A stretch of 64,000 bases of DNA from assembly GCA_036250195.1 (NCBI GenBank), contig JAVHZZ010000005.1, positions 125,864,098 to 125,928,097 of the forward strand, read 5' to 3'. Within the stretch, counting starts at the first letter, position 1; the number at the start of each line of letters is the position of its first letter. Shown here piece by piece: positions 44,466 through 56,700 of the stretch. The notes under the pieces are model-generated. The model was not told the DNA's origin and did not search any database. It saw only the letters and a program-made list of their open reading frames with translations. Made by a program: the position numbers and the translations under genes. The DNA is from Mixophyes australis. Taxonomy: Eukaryota > Chordata > Amphibia > Anura > Limnodynastidae.

Positions 44466-45485
44466 TTATTAAAGAGTTGCTCCATGAGGAAAAGGTTCTT
44501 TCTTATAGATGTGCCAAGGATCATGGCCAAGCCGTGTCCTTGGCATCCTCTCTTAGGGACTTGGTAAACACCAAGGAGGAAAGCATCCAAAAATGTGAAC
44601 CCCAAGTCCAAGTCCTCCAGAAGAGAGTCCAGTCGGACACCCCAGCAATTGAATTACCATACGAAGGTCCAGCCTTGATGGACAAGCTTGAGGAACAGGG
44701 AGATAAAAAGTAGTATGCTCTTCCATGAAACCTGAACCAGAGTACAGTTCAGTAGAATAAACCTCCACCAGCTAAAAGGATGGGAAAAGGTCAAGCCAGG
44801 TGGAGGTGTCTTTTGTTGATCAGACTGGAGCAGCCGATAGTCCCAATGGCTGGTGCCCGGACAGAGGAACCTACCTTGCCTTCAGGTAAAGGTATAGACT
44901 GGTCTTATTTTCCAGAACTGCTACACTTGCTGAACTTTGCACGTGACCAGATACATGACGCAACTTTACAACATGTCTTTAAAATCTAATCTTGTTGGTG
45001 ATACTGCAAGACCTGTTATCTCGGCATACTGCATGCAATTATATGTTGTCAAACATTATGTGTTTTTTCGAATTGTGGCTGTGATTGAGAGAAAGGTAGA
45101 ACAATTGATAGTTTAACAGATACATGTACTCTTAGTGTTAAAAACTGCACATACTCAGGTGAGTGACAGGCACTTAGGGGAAGATAGAAATAGGGAATAA
45201 GGTCTACACAGGTTTTACTGGACCGGAGTCTACTTAGCATTAAAAAGGTTCTGTGTGCCAGAAAACTCATCCTACTATGACAGTATAACCACAGTTGGAA
45301 AGGGCTCATAAGAATCCTTTTGTAAGGATGGGAGGCCATGAGTTTAGAGAGAGAGAAAACACAAGGTCATGCGCAGATAGGTGTGGTTGAGTGGACACTT
45401 AACAGTGGCAATGAAATAAGCCAAGTATTTGAGATATGTTGATGGACAAGTTTTAGATATAGAACAGTTAGAATAGAGCCTAGGA
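44466..45485. other. Unassigned region with two short open frames
   Basis: 44477-44713 (78 codons) and 44780-44989 (69 codons) are open on the plus strand and somewhat GC-richer than the surroundings. I recognise no domain. They could be remnants of a retroelement but nothing proves it. Confidence 0.3.
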
Positions 45486-45632
45486 CAGTGTTGTCTAACC
45501 TGTGACACTCCAGGTGTTGTGAAACTACAAGTCCCAGCATGCTTTGCCAATATATAGCAGCTTATTGCTGGAAGGGTGTGCTGGGACTTGTAGTTTCACA
45601 CCACCTGGAGTGTCACAGGTTAGCCAACACTG
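45486..45632. mobile_element. 147-bp palindromic hAT MITE
   Basis: Sister of 7478-7624: same length, 'ctaacctgtg', 'ctccaggtgttgtgaaacta' and 'agcttattgctg' shared. Flanking octamers GCCTAGGA and GCCTACGA differ at one base. Confidence 0.92.
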
Positions 45633-47250
45633 GCCTACGAGAAAAAGCTATATATTTTATCTGTGACTCATTTTTGATCATTATCAAATGACTTTGAAAT
45701 TAAATACATAAAAGAGTGAATTGTCTGCATTTATTTATTCAAACTGTCATTCATGATCTTCACTTGTTTTTGAAAAGCACAAACGTAAACCCAATAAAGC
45801 TGTTTTGATTCCTTATCAATAATTATGATATATTTGAGAGTTTAACACAGATACCAATCACAGATCTTAAAGTTTTATCCTCAAGCTTTAATTTTGTTCA
45901 AGTAGAGGTGTGGATTATTTTATGGAAACGAAAAAAGGTTCATATTTTCTGCTATTCTGACAAAATAGTGAACCAACTTAGCTGTGTACTGTCAATTACC
46001 TGGTGTCTTTATCACAGTGGGAAAAGAAATACCAACATTAACAATCCTATATATTATGTATCAAAATAGATAATCTATTATCATTATATTTCAAGTTATT
46101 GTTTTATACATAAAAATGTAATCTAATAAATTATAATGAAACATTCAGATAAATCTTATGTAATCAAACTTAGAATATTATTATATTATATTATATATTA
46201 TAGTAGCTATTAAATATTTATATATCATTCTTCCATCTTATTAGGAAACCTAAACTAGCTTATTTCAATTAATAATACCACTGCTAAACTTGTTGATATT
46301 CACCTACTAGAGAAAAAACATATATCATGTATTGTGACCATCTACTGTATATCTATTTTCTGGCTCAAAGCATATGTCCGCTGTGTGAAGCTAATTTATA
46401 TAAAGGATTATTACATTCATTCATATTTAGGTATTGAAACTATACAGATAGTTATGCTGATTTAAGTATTGATCCTAGTGGATGATTATGCATCCTAATA
46501 CATATAAAAATTAGCCATGTATATTTAAGTGATCATGAGTGTAAAAGTGTGTTCAAGAATTTTGATAATTTGTTCTTAGAATTTACAGTTAAATTAGCAA
46601 TGTTATAAATACATATAACCTGTGGTTATGATTGTGATATAACACTAAGGGATAGATTTACTAAAGGGTGGTTTGCTTAAATATTTTGATTGATAATGGG
46701 GGCAATATTTTTTTTATGATGCACACAAGTAGCGCTACATATTGGCTCTATAATATAATGACACAATAATATTGTTCATTAATATAATAAAAAAAGTGCC
46801 CCCATATGTTAGTTATAAATAAATGTTGCCCCTTATTAATAATGAGTATCCCCATTATTGAAAAGTCAATGGTGCCTCCTCTTATGTTCTGAATGGAAAG
46901 ATAGTTCAAGAGCATGTTTAAAATATCTAATCAACCAGAAGCAGGTACTAAAAAAACTCAGTTTTCTGGTGGTTATGATTGCAGTTTTGACTAAATTGCC
47001 TGCAGTTTGGCTAGTTTTCAATCTGCCACACATTCCCAGCCATTAAACATCCTAGGCTATAGTAAATGCGGTAGTTTGATCACTAAACTGCCATCAACCA
47101 CCAAACCACCAAAATGTGCCATTATGTGGAAAAACATGACAGTAATTTTTATATTGAAATCATATTATATTTAGAACTTGCACAACTTAACCAAAGTTTA
47201 TAATATGACGATTACATTGTGATAATACAGAACGGTAATTTGTTTCATGA
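45633..47250. other. AT-rich region
   Basis: Very AT-rich with no coding region. 46650-47110 contains 'gggatagatttactaaag' at its left end, reminiscent of MITE termini, but a right partner was not found. Confidence 0.4.
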
Positions 47251-47299
47251 TTTGTTAAATATTAATGTTTTTTCATCAAATATTTTAAACAATCACCAG

Positions 47300-48452
47300 G
47301 TTTACGTTAGTCACTTTGAAAATGATCTCTTGAGGGCAACAGTTTTTGTTGACGTGCAGAACTTACTGCGTTTCTCCTCCACGACCTGCAAAAGGAACTG
47401 CTTCTGTTCCTGGCTTCGTGTTATCGAAGCAATGAATTCTTGGATTAGCGCCACACCTCTCTTCGCAAGATCATTTACTACCTGCAATCTTCTGACTGTT
47501 TCGGTATAATTCAAGGTTTTGCCCTTCCGCCAGGTCATACCCCAAAAATTCCTCAAACAGACCAAGAATTTTGAACAAACTCAGCATTGATCTTGTGATG
47601 AAGTTATGTAAACCCTTTGTTGCTGGCTGAAGAACTGTTGGAATACGTTTCAGAAGATTGTCAGATCCATTTGAGTGTTTGATAGCAGCAGCCATAAGTT
47701 TTTTTTTTCTGTTGACACTTCATCATCAAAGAAACTGAAATTGACCAGTATTTCTGAAAGATAACCTTGAAAGACAGTGCATGTAACAAGACAAGGTCAT
47801 TCCTTGGAGCTGCAGTTGGTGATGAACTCTGGAACCAGTATCTCACATAAATAGCAGTAATAAACAGACAAACCTCTTGCAGATGATGCCAAAGTTTGTC
47901 ACAGTACGATATCCCGCGAGTCTTCCTTGACTCGCTGAACCCTGGCTGCTGTGGAGAGTACTGGTTGCAGAACAGCCACATTTGATGGAGTAAATGGCCC
48001 AGGCCATACATTGAGCCCGATGGATAGCTCCAGGAAATATGAAAATGTACTCCACGTGGAGGAATGACTCCCAAGAAAATTATGGTGAGTTCCAATAGCT
48101 CACGGTAATCATCTCTCGGTTGGAATTTCTCCAAATGAGCAATTGCAAACTTAATGATGTAATATTTCCAGGGAGCAACCACAGCTGATATATTTTCATA
48201 TTCAATTGCTGTGCTAAATGAAGCTTGATCGATTCTAGGCCAAAAGTCTTTGAAGTGGACGAAAAGCTCCATGTTTGGAGATTTAGAAACATCATGGTGT
48301 TAGATGCTGTGGTATCAAAACATAGCCCTTGGATGTTGTCCCACAAATACCCACTCATCTATGGTTTCCACCATTGTCTTAGCCATAGTTTTTGTGGTTC
48401 CATCCTGAAGTTTCAGAATTGAGAGTAGCTTTATTACATCCTGTCCTGAAAC
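47300..48452 (-). pseudogene. Decayed transposase-like gene, main part
   Basis: Minus-strand frames, read from right to left, give DNIQGLCFDTTASNT, then MELFVHFKDFWPRIDQASFS, then HLEKFQPRDDYRELLELTII and FLGVIPPRGVHF. They continue with PGAIHRA.CMAWAIYSIK, KNDLVLL-like and HNFITRSMLSLFKILGL, and end with GVALIQEFIASI and EQKQFLLQVVEEKR. FDTTASN followed by these blocks belongs to a widespread protein family from animal mobile elements that I remember by pattern but cannot name. Frames change at least four times. The upstream end continues at 57029 beyond the 8.6-kb hAT insertion. Confidence 0.6.
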
Positions 48453-48764
48453 TAGGGATGTGCACCGGCGACTTTTGAGGTCTCGTGTTTTGTGTTTTGG
48501 ATCCGGATTGTCGTTATTTTTGGGGTTCGGATTTGTCTCGCAAAACACTTGACGAAAGGTCTCGGTTCGGATTTAAGGTTTTGGATTCGGATTTTTTTGC
48601 AAAAAAACATAAAAAGTTTAAAAATCAAGTTTTTGGGCTTATTTTCACTCCTAGGCTATTATTAACCTCAATAACATTCAATAACAAGCATTTCCACTAA
48701 TTTACAGTGTATTCTGAACACCTCACAATATAGTTATTAGTCCAAAACGTTGCAACAAGGTATC

Positions 48765-50120
48765 TTTCTGGACTGCGTAGAGGAGTGGGTCACCACAATA
48801 TATATTAAAAACCCTGAACTTTTATGAATCGCACCAATAAATGTACCTGGACTGCGTAGAGGAGTGGGTCACCACAATATCTATTAAAAACCCTGAACTT
48901 TTATGAATCGCACCAATAAATGTACCTGGACTGCGTAGAGGAGTGGGTCACCACAATATCAATTAAAAACCCTGAACTTTTATGAATCGCACCAATAAAT
49001 GTACCTGGACTGCGTATAGGAGTGGGTCACCACAAGATATATTAAAAACCCTGAACTTTTATGATTCGCACCAATAAATGTACCTGGACTGCGTAGAGGA
49101 ATGGGTCACCACAATATCTTAAAAACCCTGAACTTTTATGAATCGCACCAATAAATGTACCTGGACTGCGTAGAGGAGTGGGTCACCACAATATATATTA
49201 AAAACCCTGAACTTTTATGATTCGCACCAATAAATGTACCTGGACTGCGTAGAGGAGTGGGTCACCACAATATCTATTAAAAACCCTGAACTTTTATGAA
49301 TCGCACCAATAAATGTACCTGGACTGCGTAGAGGAGTGGGTCACCACAATATATCTTAAAAACCCTGAACTTTTATGATTCGCACCAATAAATGTACCTG
49401 GACTGCGTAGAGGAGTGGGTCACCACAATATATATTAAAAACCCTGAACTTTTATGATTCGCACCAATAAATGTACCTGGACTGCGTAGAGGAGTGGGTC
49501 ACCACAATATCTTAAAAACCCAGAACTTTGATGAATCGCACCAATAAATGTACCTGGACTGCCTAGAGGAGTGGGTCACCACAATATATCTTAAAAACCC
49601 TGAACTTTTATGAATCGCACCAATAAATGTACCTGGACTGCGTAGAGGAGTGGGTCACCACAATATATTAAAAACCCTGAACTTTTATGAATCGCACCAA
49701 TAAATGTACCTGGACTGCGTAGAGGAGTGGGTCACCACAATATATCTTAAAAACCCTGAACTTTTATGAATCGCACCAATAAATGTACCTGGACTGCGTA
49801 GAGGAGTGGGTCACCACAATATATTAAAAACCCTGAACTTTTATGAATCGCACCAATAAATGTACCTGGACTGCGTAGAGGAGTGGGTCACCACAATATA
49901 TTAAAAACCCTGAACTTTTATGAATCGCACCAATAAATGTACCTGGACTGCGTAGAGGAGTGGGTCACCACAATATATTAAAAACCCTGAACTTTTATGA
50001 ATCGCACCAATAAATGTACCTGGACTGCGTAGAGGAGTGGGTCACCACAATATATTAAAAACCCTGAACTTTTATGAATCGCACCAATAAATGTACCTGG
50101 ACTGCGTAGAGGAGTGGGCA
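48765..50120. repeat. 79-bp tandem array (about 17 copies)
   Basis: Units of 75-79 bp with 'tggactgcgtagaggagtgg' and 'ccctgaacttttatgaatcg'. The length differences come from the 'atatatctattaaaaa' part. Copies are nearly identical. No unique spacers, so it is not a CRISPR array. Confidence 0.97.
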
Positions 50121-50164
50121 CTGGGCACCACAATAAAATATATAAAAAACCTTCAACAGGTCTG

Positions 50165-50285
50165 CATTACACTACACATACGGCTGCTCCTCCATCCTCT
50201 CCATCATATACATGTTGGAGTTTTAGCGTGTGACAACCTCTTGTTTTTGATAATGTCAGTGCATTTTGAATATTTTTCAATTTGC
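50165..50285 (-). pseudogene. Decayed duplicate of a transposase gene segment
   Basis: 'ctgctcctccatcctctcca' and 'gtgacaacctcttgtttt' match 53490-53560 of the intact transposase gene on the same strand, with substitutions. It lies between the 79-bp and 483-bp arrays. Confidence 0.7.
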
Positions 50286-50334
50286 CCCACACCACTGAAT
50301 GTACTTTATCTATGATACGCATCTATCTATCTTG

Positions 50335-52060
50335 ACTGCGTAGTGTGGTGGCCCCGGTACACAATTTTGTACCGAGGCCACAATATAATTAAAAAACCCT
50401 CCACGTGTCAGAATTCCACCAAACAAGTATCTGGACTGCATAGTGGGGTGGCCCCGGTACCCAATTTGATACCGGGGCCACAATACCTCCTCCAAACATG
50501 GTACAGACAATTCGTCATTGAGATCCCAGACAGACAGGGTCGAAGTGTTATTGTTTGACTTTGTAAACCCAAAAAAATGTCCCTGTTGCACATAGTCGTG
50601 CAATGAAGACTGACTTTTTCATTTAAAGGCACGATCTTTCAAGTGTAGTGTTTGTAAGTCTAAGTCATATTATACTTTTGGTAAAATTGGTTTATTTTGT
50701 TCCTCTTTATGGTAATTAGTAATAGAATTAAAGTATGAAATAGAATTAAAGTATGAAATAGAATTAAAGTATTAAATAGAATTAAAGTATGAAATAGAAT
50801 TAAAGTATGAAATAGAGTGGTATATAGAGTTGTAGTGTGGTATAGATAGAGTGGTCCACACAATATAATAATAATAAAACCCTCAACTGGTCTGAATTCC
50901 ACCAAACAAGTATCTGGACTGCATAGTGGGGTGGCCCCGGTACCCAATTTGATACCGGGGCCACAATACCTCCTCCAAACATGGTACAGACAATTCGTCA
51001 TTGAGATCCCAGACAGACAGGGTCGAAGTGTTATTGTTTGACTTTGTAAACCCAAAAAAATGTCCCTGTTGCACATAGTCGTGCAATGAAGACTGACTTT
51101 TTCATTTAAAGGCACGATCTTTCAAGTGTAGTGTTTGTAAGTCTAAGTCATATTATACTTTTGGTAAAATTGGTTTATTTTGTTCCTCTTTATGGTAATT
51201 AGTAATAGAATTAAAGTATGAAATAGAATTAAAGTATGAAATAGAATTAAAGTATTAAATAGAATTAAAGTATGAAATAGAATTAAAGTATGAAATAGAG
51301 TGGTATATAGAGTTGTAGTGTGGTATAGATAGAGTGGTCCACACAATATAATAATAATAAAACCCTCAACTGGTCTGAATTCCACCAAACAAGTATCTGG
51401 ACTGCATAGTGGGGTGGCCCCGGTACCCAATTTGATACCGGGGCCACAATACCTCCTCCAAACATGGTACAGACAATTCGTCATTGAGATCCCAGACAGA
51501 CAGGGTCGAAGTGTTATTGTTTGACTTTGTAAACCCAAAAAAATGTCCCTGTTGCACATAGTCGTGCAATGAAGACTGACTTTTTCATTTAAAGGCACGA
51601 TCTTTCAAGTGTAGTGTTTGTAAGTCTAAGTCATATTATACTTTTGGTAAAATTGGTTTATTTTGTTCCTCTTTATGGTAATTAGTAATAGAATTAAAGT
51701 ATGAAATAGAATTAAAGTATTAAATAGAATTAAAGTATGAAATAGAATTAAAGTATGAAATAGAGTGGTATATAGAGTTGTAGTGTGGTATAGATAGAGT
51801 GGTCCACACAATATAATAATAATAAAACCCTCAACTGGTCTGAATTCCACCAAACAAGTATCTGGACTGCATAGTGGGGTGGCCCCGGTACCCAATTTGA
51901 TACCGGGGCCACAATACCTCCTCCAAACATGGTACAGACAATTCGTCATTGAGATCCCAGACAGACAGGGTCGAAGTGTTATTCGTTGACTTTGTAAACC
52001 CAAAAAAATGTCCCTGTTGCACATAGTCGTGCAATGGACAGTTACTTTTTTATTGAAAGA
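50335..52060. repeat. 483-bp tandem array (about 3.5 copies)
   Basis: 'ggactgcatagtggggtggc' starts at about 50430, 50913, 51396 and 51861, so spacings are 483, 483 and 465 bp; one unit lacks one of the inner 18-bp repeats. Each unit has an inner array of 'gaattaaagtatgaaata' (18 bp, four to five copies) and an inverted pair 'ggccccggtacccaat/atttgataccggggcc'. Minus-strand frames of 151 codons in each unit are repeats, not separate genes. Confidence 0.95.
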
Positions 52061-52444
52061 CTCAAGCTTTCAAGTGTAGTGTTTATAAAATATAAACAAC
52101 AATACAGTAGTTTTAGAGCACGTCAATACCTCTTGTTTTAAATTATGACACGGCATTTTACTTTTGGTTTAATTTCTTGTATTTTTTTAAATTTGGTTTT
52201 ACTTTTTGAACATGGCAAACGACTGTTGATTGGTCATATAATGCAAAAAAAAAAGGTCCAAGATGGAATTGTCCTTGGGCCCTCACACCCACCCTTATGT
52301 TGTTGAAATAGGACATGCACACTTTAACAAACCAATCATTTCAGCGACAGGGCCTACCAAACAACTTTGGCTGAAATGATTGGTTTGTTTGGGCCCCCAC
52401 ACCAAAAAAGCTATTCATCTCTCCCTGTACAGACTAAACAGGCT

Positions 52445-55400
52445 CTACTGAGGCAAGATGTCGTCCTCATCCTCAACCTCTGATTCCTCTCCCCCTACAG
52501 TGTGTACTTCCTCCTCATCACACATTATCAATTCGTCCCCGCTGGACTCCACAACCACAGGTCCCTCTGTACTGTCTGGAGGGCAGTGCTGTACTTCATT
52601 GAGGAATTGATTATTCATTTTTATAAACATCATTTTTTCAACGTTCTGAGGAAGCAACCTCCTTCGCCGCTCACTGACCAGGTTCCCCGCTGCACTAAAA
52701 ACTCTTTCCGAGTACACACTGGAGGGGGGACAACTCAGGTAAAATAGAGCCAGTTTGTACAGGGGCTTCCAAACTGCCTTTTTTTCCTGCCAGTAACAAT
52801 ATGGACTGTCTGACATGTCTACTTGGATGGTGTCAGCAAAGTAATCATCCACAATTTTTTCTATTGTGACAGCATCCAATGCAGCGACAGTAGACATGTC
52901 TGCAATGGTTGGCAGGTCCTTCAGTCCGGACCAGATGTTATCAGCATCCCCGCCAGCGCCTCTTTTGGGAAAACTGAGCTTTTTCCTCGCAGCCATAGAT
53001 GTGGAAGAAAATGAGGGTGGAGCTGTTGGCATGTCACGGTCCTCTTCAGAGGACAATCTCCTGACCAGCAGGTCTTTGCACCGCTGTAGACTTGTGTCCG
53101 CCGGAAACAGAGACACAACATACGCTTTAAACCGAGGATCGAGCACGGTGGCCAGAATGTATTCCTCTGACTTTAAAAGAGTGACCACCCTCGGATCCTG
53201 GCAAAGCGTACGAAGGGCTACATCCACAAGAGCTACATGCTTGGTGTAATCGCAATGGCTTACCAGCTCCTCCCTCACTTTCTCCAGCTGCTTCTGCAAC
53301 AGCCTGATCAGGGGAATGACCTGACTCAAGCTGGCAGTGTCGGAACTGACTTCTCGTGTGGCAAGTTCAAATGGCTGCAGAACCTTGCACAACACGGAAA
53401 TCAGTCTCCACTGCGCTTGACTGAGGCGCATCCCCACTCCTTTGCCTATGTCGTAGGTGGCTGTGTAGGCCTGAATGGCCTTTTGCTGCTCCTCCATCCT
53501 CTGCAGCATATAGAGGGTGGAGTTCCAGCGCGTCACAACCTCTTGTTTGAGGTGATGGCAGGGCAGGTTCATGCTTTTTTGATGTGCCTCTAGTCTGCGG
53601 TAGGCACTGGCTGAATGCCGAAAGTGTCCAGCAATTTTGCGCGCCACCGCAAGCATCTCCTGCACACCCCTGTCACTCTTGAGGTAATGCTGCACCACCA
53701 AATTAATGGTGTGGGCAAAACATGGGACGTGCTGGAAATTGCCCATATTTAATGCCCGCACAATGTTACTGGCATTGTCTGACACCACAAATCCCCATGA
53801 GAGTCTAAGTGGGGTAAGCCACTGGGAGATAATTTCCCTCATTTTCTCTAATATGTTGTCAGCGTTGTGCCTCTTATTAAAGCCTGTAATGCACAATGTT
53901 GCCTGCCTTTGCACGAGCCGCCATTTTGTAGTTGCTGCTACTGATGCAGCTGTTGCTGTTGCTGCGGAAGGGGATGCATCTACCCAGTGGGCTGTCACAG
54001 TCATATAGTCCTTCGTTTGCCCAGAACCACTTGTCCACATGTCCGTGGTTAAGTGGACAGTGGGTACAACCGCATTTTTTAGAGCACTGAGGACACTTGA
54101 TCGTACTTCTCTGTACATTTTTGGTATCGCCTGCCTAGTGAAGTGGAATCTCGACGGGATTTGGTACCGGGGACACAATACCTCCATCAACCCTCTAAAT
54201 CCCACTCCACTGATGGCGGACACCGGGCGCACGTCTAACACCAACATTGCAGTTACAGCCGCAGTTATACGCTTTGCAATAGGGTGACTACTATCGTATT
54301 TTGTGGTCATGGCAAACGACTGTTGGACGGTCAATTGTTTTGTGAAAGACTTAGCGGTCTTACAACTTCCCCTCTGGGAAGATGACCGACTAACAGCAGC
54401 AACAGCAGCAGTGGCAGTAGTAGGCGTACCGCTGCAGGATTCCTCGGATGAATCCCGTATTGAGGAGGACTCAGTCTGGCTGCTGACTTGGGCTGCAGGA
54501 CTGAATCTGATGGAGATTGTGGAGGAAGTTGACGAGGAGGGTGTTGCTGGTGTGTATCCAACTGGACCACGGGATTTAGGTGTCCCTGTACCGATGAGGG
54601 TCCTAGCCCCAGTTCCTGAACTAACCACTGAACTATGAAGGTTATTCAGGTGACGTATAAGGGAGGATGTTCCTAGGTGGGCAAGATCCTTACCCCTGCT
54701 TATTTGAGCTTTACATAAGCTACATATGGCCATACATTGGTTGTCTGGATTTGGATAAAAATAACTCCAGACCGAAGAGGTGCATTTTTTGGTCTTCTGA
54801 CCAGGCATGACGATGGGCTTTTTCATCCCATGGACATCAGCTGTTTCCCCCCCTGGTGCCTCATTTACAATAACCACATCACCATCCTCATCATCAAGTT
54901 CCTCCACAGCGCCAGCTACATCATCAATAGCCTCCTCCCGAGCCACCTCTTCCCGTACAGTGATGGGAAGGTCAGGCTTGACAACCACCAACATCCTTGG
55001 ACTCGCCTTGTGGATTTGTGATAATTTCTCTTTAGAAGGCAGAGTTGTTTGCTGTTTTGTTGCTGACAGCATAACTCTCTTCAATTTTTTGTAGGGGGGG
55101 GGAGGAGGAGGAGGGCTAAGATCCGTGGGTGAAGCTGAACCACTAGTCATGAACACGGGCCAGGGCCTAAGCCGTTCCTTGCCACTCCGTGTCGTAAATG
55201 GCATATTGGCAACTTTACGTTTCTCCTCAGATGATTTTAAGTTTCTCTTTTTGCTACTTTTTCTTAACTTGGGCTTTTTGGATTTTACATGCCCGGTACT
55301 ACGAGATTGGGCATCGGGCTTGGAAGACGACGTTGATGGCATTTCATCGTCTATGTCATGACTAGTGGCAGCAGCTTCAGCATTAGGAGGAAGTGGGTCT

Positions 55401-55453
55401 TGATCTTTCCCTACTTTATCCTCCAAATTTTTGGTCTCCATTATATGTAGCAC
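52445..55453 (-). CDS. hAT transposase with BED zinc finger, 1002 residues, intact
   Basis: Cuts and joins the surrounding element, acting in the nucleus. The reading frame is unbroken from ATG 55453 to TAG 52445; a second Met at residue 5 is an alternative start. The N-terminal 200 residues are low-complexity with a proline run (114-120), basic and acidic stretches. A BED-type zinc finger lies at about 224-275 (C244, C247, H268, H273). Ser/Thr-rich linker to about 360. The RNase H-like core has D471 (LTTDMWTSGSG), D559 (VVSDNASNI) and C578/H581 (HVPCFAHTINLVVQ), the three signature spots of hAT. The C-terminal dimerisation region at about 885-945 includes YLSCPPSSVYSERVFSAAGN with the last catalytic Glu. 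An acidic tail ends the protein. Similar to ZBED1/ZBED4-type transposases, which are usually 650-1200 residues. The region 5' of the gene is duplicated several times. A domesticated gene is less likely because terminal repeats and target duplications are intact. Confidence 0.93.
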   Translation of the reverse strand: MLHIMETKNLEDKVGKDQDPLPPNAEAAATSHDIDDEMPSTSSSKPDAQSRSTGHVKSKKPKLRKSSKKRNLKSSEEKRKVANMPFTTRSGKERLRPWPVFMTSGSASPTDLSPPPPPPPYKKLKRVMLSATKQQTTLPSKEKLSQIHKASPRMLVVVKPDLPITVREEVAREEAIDDVAGAVEELDDEDGDVVIVNEAPGGETADVHGMKKPIVMPGQKTKKCTSSVWSYFYPNPDNQCMAICSLCKAQISRGKDLAHLGTSSLIRHLNNLHSSVVSSGTGARTLIGTGTPKSRGPVGYTPATPSSSTSSTISIRFSPAAQVSSQTESSSIRDSSEESCSGTPTTATAAVAAVSRSSSQRGSCKTAKSFTKQLTVQQSFAMTTKYDSSHPIAKRITAAVTAMLVLDVRPVSAISGVGFRGLMEVLCPRYQIPSRFHFTRQAIPKMYREVRSSVLSALKNAVVPTVHLTTDMWTSGSGQTKDYMTVTAHWVDASPSAATATAASVAATTKWRLVQRQATLCITGFNKRHNADNILEKMREIISQWLTPLRLSWGFVVSDNASNIVRALNMGNFQHVPCFAHTINLVVQHYLKSDRGVQEMLAVARKIAGHFRHSASAYRRLEAHQKSMNLPCHHLKQEVVTRWNSTLYMLQRMEEQQKAIQAYTATYDIGKGVGMRLSQAQWRLISVLCKVLQPFELATREVSSDTASLSQVIPLIRLLQKQLEKVREELVSHCDYTKHVALVDVALRTLCQDPRVVTLLKSEEYILATVLDPRFKAYVVSLFPADTSLQRCKDLLVRRLSSEEDRDMPTAPPSFSSTSMAARKKLSFPKRGAGGDADNIWSGLKDLPTIADMSTVAALDAVTIEKIVDDYFADTIQVDMSDSPYCYWQEKKAVWKPLYKLALFYLSCPPSSVYSERVFSAAGNLVSERRRRLLPQNVEKMMFIKMNNQFLNEVQHCPPDSTEGPVVVESSGDELIMCDEEEVHTVGGEESEVEDEDDILPQ

Positions 55454-55454
55454 A

Positions 55455-56700
55455 AGATACTGCAGAATGTGTGAACTTTGTAATATTGCAGTACCAATGG
55501 ACTTATACTGCTGGATTGGTTTTGCAAATTTGGTTATAATTATTATATATTTTTTTTTTTTTTTTAATTTTTTATTTTTTTTTACTTTTTTTTTATTTTT
55601 TAAAAACTTGGGAATAATGGGGAAATAACTATGCCCTTAGAAGCACAGAGCACAGGACACAGCACCACTGGACTGAACAGGACACGGCACAGGACCCAGC
55701 AGCACTACGGAACTCAGCAGGACAGAGCACAGGACACAGCACCACTGGACTGATACTGCAGAATGTGTGAACTTTGTAATATTGCAGTACCAATGGACTT
55801 ATACTGCTGGATTGGTTTTGCAAATTTGGTTATAATTATTATATATTTTTATTTTTTTTTAAATTTTTTATTTTTTTTTACTTTTTTTTTATTTTTTAAA
55901 AACTTGGGAATAATGGGGAAATAACTATGCCCTTAGAAGCACAGAGCACAGGACACAGCACCACTGGACTGAACAGGACACGGCACAGGACCCAGCAGCA
56001 CTACGGAACTCAGCAGGACAGAGCACAGGACACAGCACCACTGGACTGATACTGCAGAATGTGTGAACTTTGTAATATTGCAGTACCAATGGACTTATAC
56101 TGCTGGATTGGTTTTGCAAATTTGGTTATAATTATTATATATTTTTTTTTTTTTTTAATTTTTTATTTTTTTTTACTTTTTTTTTATTTTTTAAAAACTT
56201 GGGAATAATGGGGAAATAACTATGCCCTTAGAAGCACAGAGCACAGGACACAGCACCACTGGACTGAACAGGACACGGCACAGGACCCAGCAGCACTACG
56301 GAACTCAGCAGGACAGAGCACAGGACACAACACCACTGGACTGATACTGCAGAATGTGTAAACTTTGTAATATTGCAGTACCACTGGACTTTTACTGCTG
56401 AATGTGTGAACTTGGTAATATTGCAGTACCAATGGGCTTATACTGCAGGATTGGTTGTGCAAATTTTGTGGTAATTAAAAAAAATTAAATTAGTTTTTGG
56501 TATTTTTTTAAATAACTTTTTTTTTTTTTTTTAAACACAGGGGAATATTGGGGAAATAACTATGCCCTTAGAAGCACAGACCACAGGACACAGCACCACT
56601 GGACTGAACAGGACACAGCACTGGACCCAGCAGCACCACTGACCTCAGAAGGACAGAGCACAGCACACAGCACCACTGGACTGATACTGCAGAACACAGC
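55455..56700. repeat. 296-bp tandem array upstream of the transposase start
   Basis: Units beginning 'actgcagaatgtgtgaactt' occur at about 55459, 55755 and 56050, with shortened ones at about 56345 and 56400. Each includes a T-rich block and 'cagagcacaggacacagcac'. The first unit abuts the transposase start codon, so the repeat unit is the gene's own 5' flank. The last unit ends in a short 'acagc' run (56695-56730). Confidence 0.95.

Noticed and set aside
44477..44989. Two short GC-richer open frames as a possible host gene
   Set aside because: No domain, splice context or repeat support; left as unassigned.
48765..50120. Regular array resembling a CRISPR locus
   Set aside because: The whole 79-bp unit repeats with no unique spacers, and it sits inside a eukaryotic hAT element.
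50660..52024. Three similar 132-151-codon frames on the minus strand
   Set aside because: They are the 483-bp repeat units; their resemblance to transposase is residual and they are not separate genes.
52502..55361. Many plus-strand open frames up to 127 codons
   Set aside because: Antisense shadows of the intact transposase gene on the minus strand.
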